A DNA stretch of 35,745 nt from Betaproteobacteria bacterium (GTDB lineage: Bacteria > Pseudomonadota > Gammaproteobacteria > Burkholderiales > Burkholderiaceae). The DNA lies in NCBI GenBank assembly GCA_009927445.1, contig RFMZ01000255.1:1-35745 (forward strand). Reading direction: 5' to 3'. Below the pieces are notes generated by a model, which saw only the letters and a list, made by a program, of their open reading frames with translations, was not told where the DNA came from and ran no database searches. A program made the position numbers and the translations under genes. Shown here piece after piece: positions 33,065-35,745 of this stretch; positions within the stretch are counted from its first letter, which is position 1; each line of letters opens with the position of its first letter.

Positions 33065-35745
33065 ATGGCGACCACCACTGTAAAAAAACTGGCTGAAGAA
33101 CTAAAACGTTCTTCAGATAATTTGCTTGAGCAATTAAGATCTGCAGGGATTAGTAAAACTGCAGAAGACGAAGAATTAACTGAGCAGGATAAAAAAAGTT
33201 TATTAGATTATTTGCAAAAAGCCCATGGCACGACTGTTGATCCAGGGGGTCGGAAAAAGATTACATTAACGAAGCGTGAAACCAGCGAAATCCGACAATC
33301 AGACTCTGCAGGTCGAACACGAACAGTTCAAATTGAAGTTCGCAAGAAACGCGTCATTTCTAAAAATCCCGATTTTGCTGAGGTTGTTAATGAACTACCA
33401 GTCAAGCTGGCTGAGCCAGTTGCTTTTGTTTTAGATGATGAAGAATTAGCCAAGAGAGAAGCCGAAGCAAACCGCCAAGCCCAACTTCTCGCTCTTCAAG
33501 AAGCAGAACTTCAAGCCGCCAATGAAGCGCGTAAGTTAAAGCAAAAACAGGCCCAAGAATTATTAGAGCAAGAGAAGCTTACAACGGCGAAGACGGGTGA
33601 TGAAAATTCGACTAAACAGGCTTCCGAAGACAGTTTAGTGCCAAATGCGCCAAAACTTACTCAAACTGTGGTGGCTGCTGTGCCAGTCGAAAAAGATACA
33701 ACAGAAGAGGATTTAAAATCGGTTCGGACGCGTCGCGCTTTAGCAGAGGCCGAAGCTTTAGCCATTCGCGAAATGATGAGTACACCAGCAAAGGTGTTGA
33801 AAGCCCCTGTGCCAGTAACGCCGCCGGCGGATGATAAAAAGGGAACCCTGCACAAGCCAATTAAAACTGAAACTACAGATGAGAAGAAAAAAACAGTTAG
33901 TAAAGTTCCTGGCAAGTTAATCAAAACATCAGGTACCTCTTCCACCTGGCAAGAAGAAGGTGTGAAGAAAAAGACCGTACTAAAGACCCGCGGAGATTCG
34001 ACAGGGGGAATTGGAGGAGGTTGGCGCAGTGGTGGTGGTCGCAAAAAATCACACGCCTCTCAAAGTGATGTAGAAACTAACTTTGTCGCGCCGACTGAGC
34101 CAGTGGTGCGAGATGTACACATCCCTGAAACCATTACGGTGGCCGATCTTTCTCACAAAATGGCTGTTAAAGCTGCTGAAGTGATTAAGCTACTCATGGG
34201 TATGGGGCAAATGGTAACGATTAATCAGGTTCTTGATCAAGATACCGCGATGATTATTGTCGAGGAAATGGGGCATACTGCACATGCTGCTAAATTAGAC
34301 GATCCGGAGATTGATTTAGGAGATCAGGCTAGCCATGATGTTGAACTGTTACCTCGCTCACCCGTGGTGACAGTAATGGGACACGTCGATCACGGTAAGA
34401 CTTCCTTACTGGATAAGATTCGGTTTTCTAAAGTTGCATCGGGCGAGGCGGGCGGAATTACCCAGCACATAGGCGCATACCATGTGCAAACCCCAAAAGG
34501 GATGATTACATTTTTAGATACTCCTGGTCATGAGGCATTTACAGCCATGCGTGCCCGTGGTGCATTAGCTACAGATATTGTTATTTTGGTGGTAGCGGCT
34601 GATGATGGAGTGATGCCACAAACTAAAGAAGCGATTGCCCATGCCAAAGCCGCTGGCGTTCCAATTGTGGTGGCGATTAATAAAATGGATAAGCCGGAGG
34701 CTAATCCAGAGCGGGTTAAACAAGAGTTAGTTGCTGAACAAGTCGTGCCTGAAGAGTATGGTGGTGATTCCCCATTTATTTCAGTATCGGCCAAGACCGG
34801 TGATGGTTTAGATACCTTATTAGAAAATGTGTTATTACAAGCTGAGGTCTTAGAGCTCAAGGCTGCCGTTTCTACGCCTGCTAAAGGACTTGTTATTGAG
34901 GCACGCTTAGATAAGGGTAAGGGTCCAGTCGCAACTATCTTAGTGCAATCGGGTACTTTGAGAAGGGGTGATATGCTGCTTGTGGGCCAATCATTTGGCC
35001 GAGTTCGGGCAATGCTTGATGAAAACGGTAAGCCTTGTAATGAGGCCGGTCCTTCCATACCAGTTGAGATTCAAGGGCTCTCAGAAGTTCCATCCGCTGG
35101 CGAAGATGTTTTAGTTGTATCGGATGAACGTAAGGCTCGAGAAATTGCGCTTTTCCGTCAGGGTAAATTCCGTGACGTGAAGTTAGCAAAGCAACAAGCT
35201 GTGAAGTTAGAAAACATGTTTGATAACGTTGGCGAGGGCAGTGTTGAGACGAAGTATCTGCCAATTATTATTAAAGCTGACGTCCAGGGTTCTCAAGAGG
35301 CTTTAGCACAATCCTTAGTAAAACTGTCTACACCAGAGGTGAAGGTACAAATTGTGCACGCTGCGGTTGGCGGTATTTCAGAAACGGATATTAACCTTGC
35401 CGTAGCATCAAAAGCTGTAGTTCTTGGTTTTAACTCGCGAGCAGATGCCTTAGCGCGTAAATTGGCAGAGTCCAATGGTGTAGATATACGTTACTACAAC
35501 ATTATTTATGACGCTGTTGATGAGATTAGGGCCGCAATGAGTGGTATGTTAACGCCAGATAAGAAAGAAGAAGTCACAGGCTTAGTAGAAATTCGGCAAG
35601 TCTTTACAGTTTCTAAAGTCGGTTCGATTGCTGGTTGTTTGGTGGTGGATGGTGTGGTCAAGCGGACATCAAAAGCCCGCTTACTGCGTGATAACGTAGT
35701 TATTTGGACGGGTGAATTAGATTCACTCAAACGCTTTAAAGATGA
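33065..35745 (+). CDS. infB: Translation initiation factor IF-2 (truncated by window end)
   Basis: The frame from the ATG at 33065 is open to the end of the window (893 codons) and lacks only the last part of the final domain. IF-2 is the GTPase that brings fMet-tRNA to the 30S subunit. The N-terminal IF2_N domain ('[20 protein letters not shown]') is followed by a long Glu/Ala/Lys-rich linker with predicted coiled coil, a second IF2_N domain and then the GTPase domain. G1 is GHVDHGKT at 439-446, G3 is DTPGHEAF and G4 is NKMD. The beta-barrel and IF-2 domain 3 follow. The ribosome site is not strong (GAAGGGATCGC). Antisense frames here are shadows. Confidence 0.98.
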   Translation, partial: MATTTVKKLAEELKRSSDNLLEQLRSAGISKTAEDEELTEQDKKSLLDYLQKAHGTTVDPGGRKKITLTKRETSEIRQSDSAGRTRTVQIEVRKKRVISKNPDFAEVVNELPVKLAEPVAFVLDDEELAKREAEANRQAQLLALQEAELQAANEARKLKQKQAQELLEQEKLTTAKTGDENSTKQASEDSLVPNAPKLTQTVVAAVPVEKDTTEEDLKSVRTRRALAEAEALAIREMMSTPAKVLKAPVPVTPPADDKKGTLHKPIKTETTDEKKKTVSKVPGKLIKTSGTSSTWQEEGVKKKTVLKTRGDSTGGIGGGWRSGGGRKKSHASQSDVETNFVAPTEPVVRDVHIPETITVADLSHKMAVKAAEVIKLLMGMGQMVTINQVLDQDTAMIIVEEMGHTAHAAKLDDPEIDLGDQASHDVELLPRSPVVTVMGHVDHGKTSLLDKIRFSKVASGEAGGITQHIGAYHVQTPKGMITFLDTPGHEAFTAMRARGALATDIVILVVAADDGVMPQTKEAIAHAKAAGVPIVVAINKMDKPEANPERVKQELVAEQVVPEEYGGDSPFISVSAKTGDGLDTLLENVLLQAEVLELKAAVSTPAKGLVIEARLDKGKGPVATILVQSGTLRRGDMLLVGQSFGRVRAMLDENGKPCNEAGPSIPVEIQGLSEVPSAGEDVLVVSDERKAREIALFRQGKFRDVKLAKQQAVKLENMFDNVGEGSVETKYLPIIIKADVQGSQEALAQSLVKLSTPEVKVQIVHAAVGGISETDINLAVASKAVVLGFNSRADALARKLAESNGVDIRYYNIIYDAVDEIRAAMSGMLTPDKKEEVTGLVEIRQVFTVSKVGSIAGCLVVDGVVKRTSKARLLRDNVVIWTGELDSLKRFKD

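Noticed and set aside
33661..35730. Several antisense open frames (for example 33661-34044, 34528-35058, 35506-35730) opposite infB
   Set aside because: They lie inside the infB coding region, have Ser/Thr/Ala-rich compositions typical of reverse-strand shadows, and have no family resemblance. The real gene on the plus strand runs off the window end.
1..35745. CRISPR arrays, insertion sequences, phage or defence modules
   Set aside because: No repeated 25-40 bp units with spacers, no transposase or integrase motifs, no terminal inverted repeats and no recognisable defence domains were seen.

Overview
The window reads as an ordinary chromosomal segment of an AT-rich betaproteobacterium. The most likely group is a Polynucleobacter-like member of the Burkholderiaceae. 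This is inferred from the scpB-rluB-rimP-nusA-infB order, the character of the proteins and the low GC; no tRNA, rRNA or phage marker is present to confirm it. Coding density is high. I saw no IS element, integrase, CRISPR array, tRNA or rRNA.

Left third (1-12.6 kb): a molybdenum-hydroxylase neighbourhood. A truncated LysR-type regulator enters from the left edge. Facing it on the minus strand is a tight operon: a small [2Fe-2S] subunit, a Tat-exported molybdopterin-binding large subunit (isoquinoline 1-oxidoreductase / aldehyde dehydrogenase type), a cupin and a secreted metallo-beta-lactamase-fold protein. A CoxG-like protein lies upstream of it. On the plus strand follow a D-2-hydroxyacid dehydrogenase, molybdate importer genes modA and modB, a ModC ATPase fused in frame to a MocA-type cofactor cytidylyltransferase, an XdhC-family maturation factor, a DUF4136 lipoprotein and an orphan periplasmic binding protein. 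Together these would import molybdate, make the cytosine-dinucleotide form of the cofactor, insert it, and supply a periplasmic hydroxylase.

Middle (12.8-20.3 kb): metabolic genes. These are an FMN-dependent alpha-hydroxyacid dehydrogenase with a Tat-like N-terminus, a SAM methyltransferase, a beta-hydroxyacid dehydrogenase overlapping a class III (glutamate-semialdehyde-like) aminotransferase that ends in a strong terminator, two small unrecognised genes (63 aa, and a 34-aa membrane protein), and a minus-strand fabI-chrA pair. A near-perfect palindrome made of two DnaA-box sequences lies in the AT-rich gap between the two small genes.

Right (20.3-35.7 kb): the yejABEF peptide/microcin C-type importer, an NlpC/P60 protein whose catalytic cysteine is replaced by alanine, and a convergent patatin-like lipoprotein. 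Then come the housekeeping genes scpB, rluB, rimP, nusA and infB; infB runs off the right edge. The rluB-rimP gap holds three phased 9-bp repeats, a perfect -10 element and an intrinsic terminator, which suggests attenuation of the nusA operon.

The most interesting items are the ModC-MocA fusion in a self-contained Mo-enzyme locus, the cysteine-less NlpC/P60 protein, the structured rimP leader, the DnaA-box palindrome and the unannotatable small genes. I did not find convincing evidence of a wholly new defence or mobile system.
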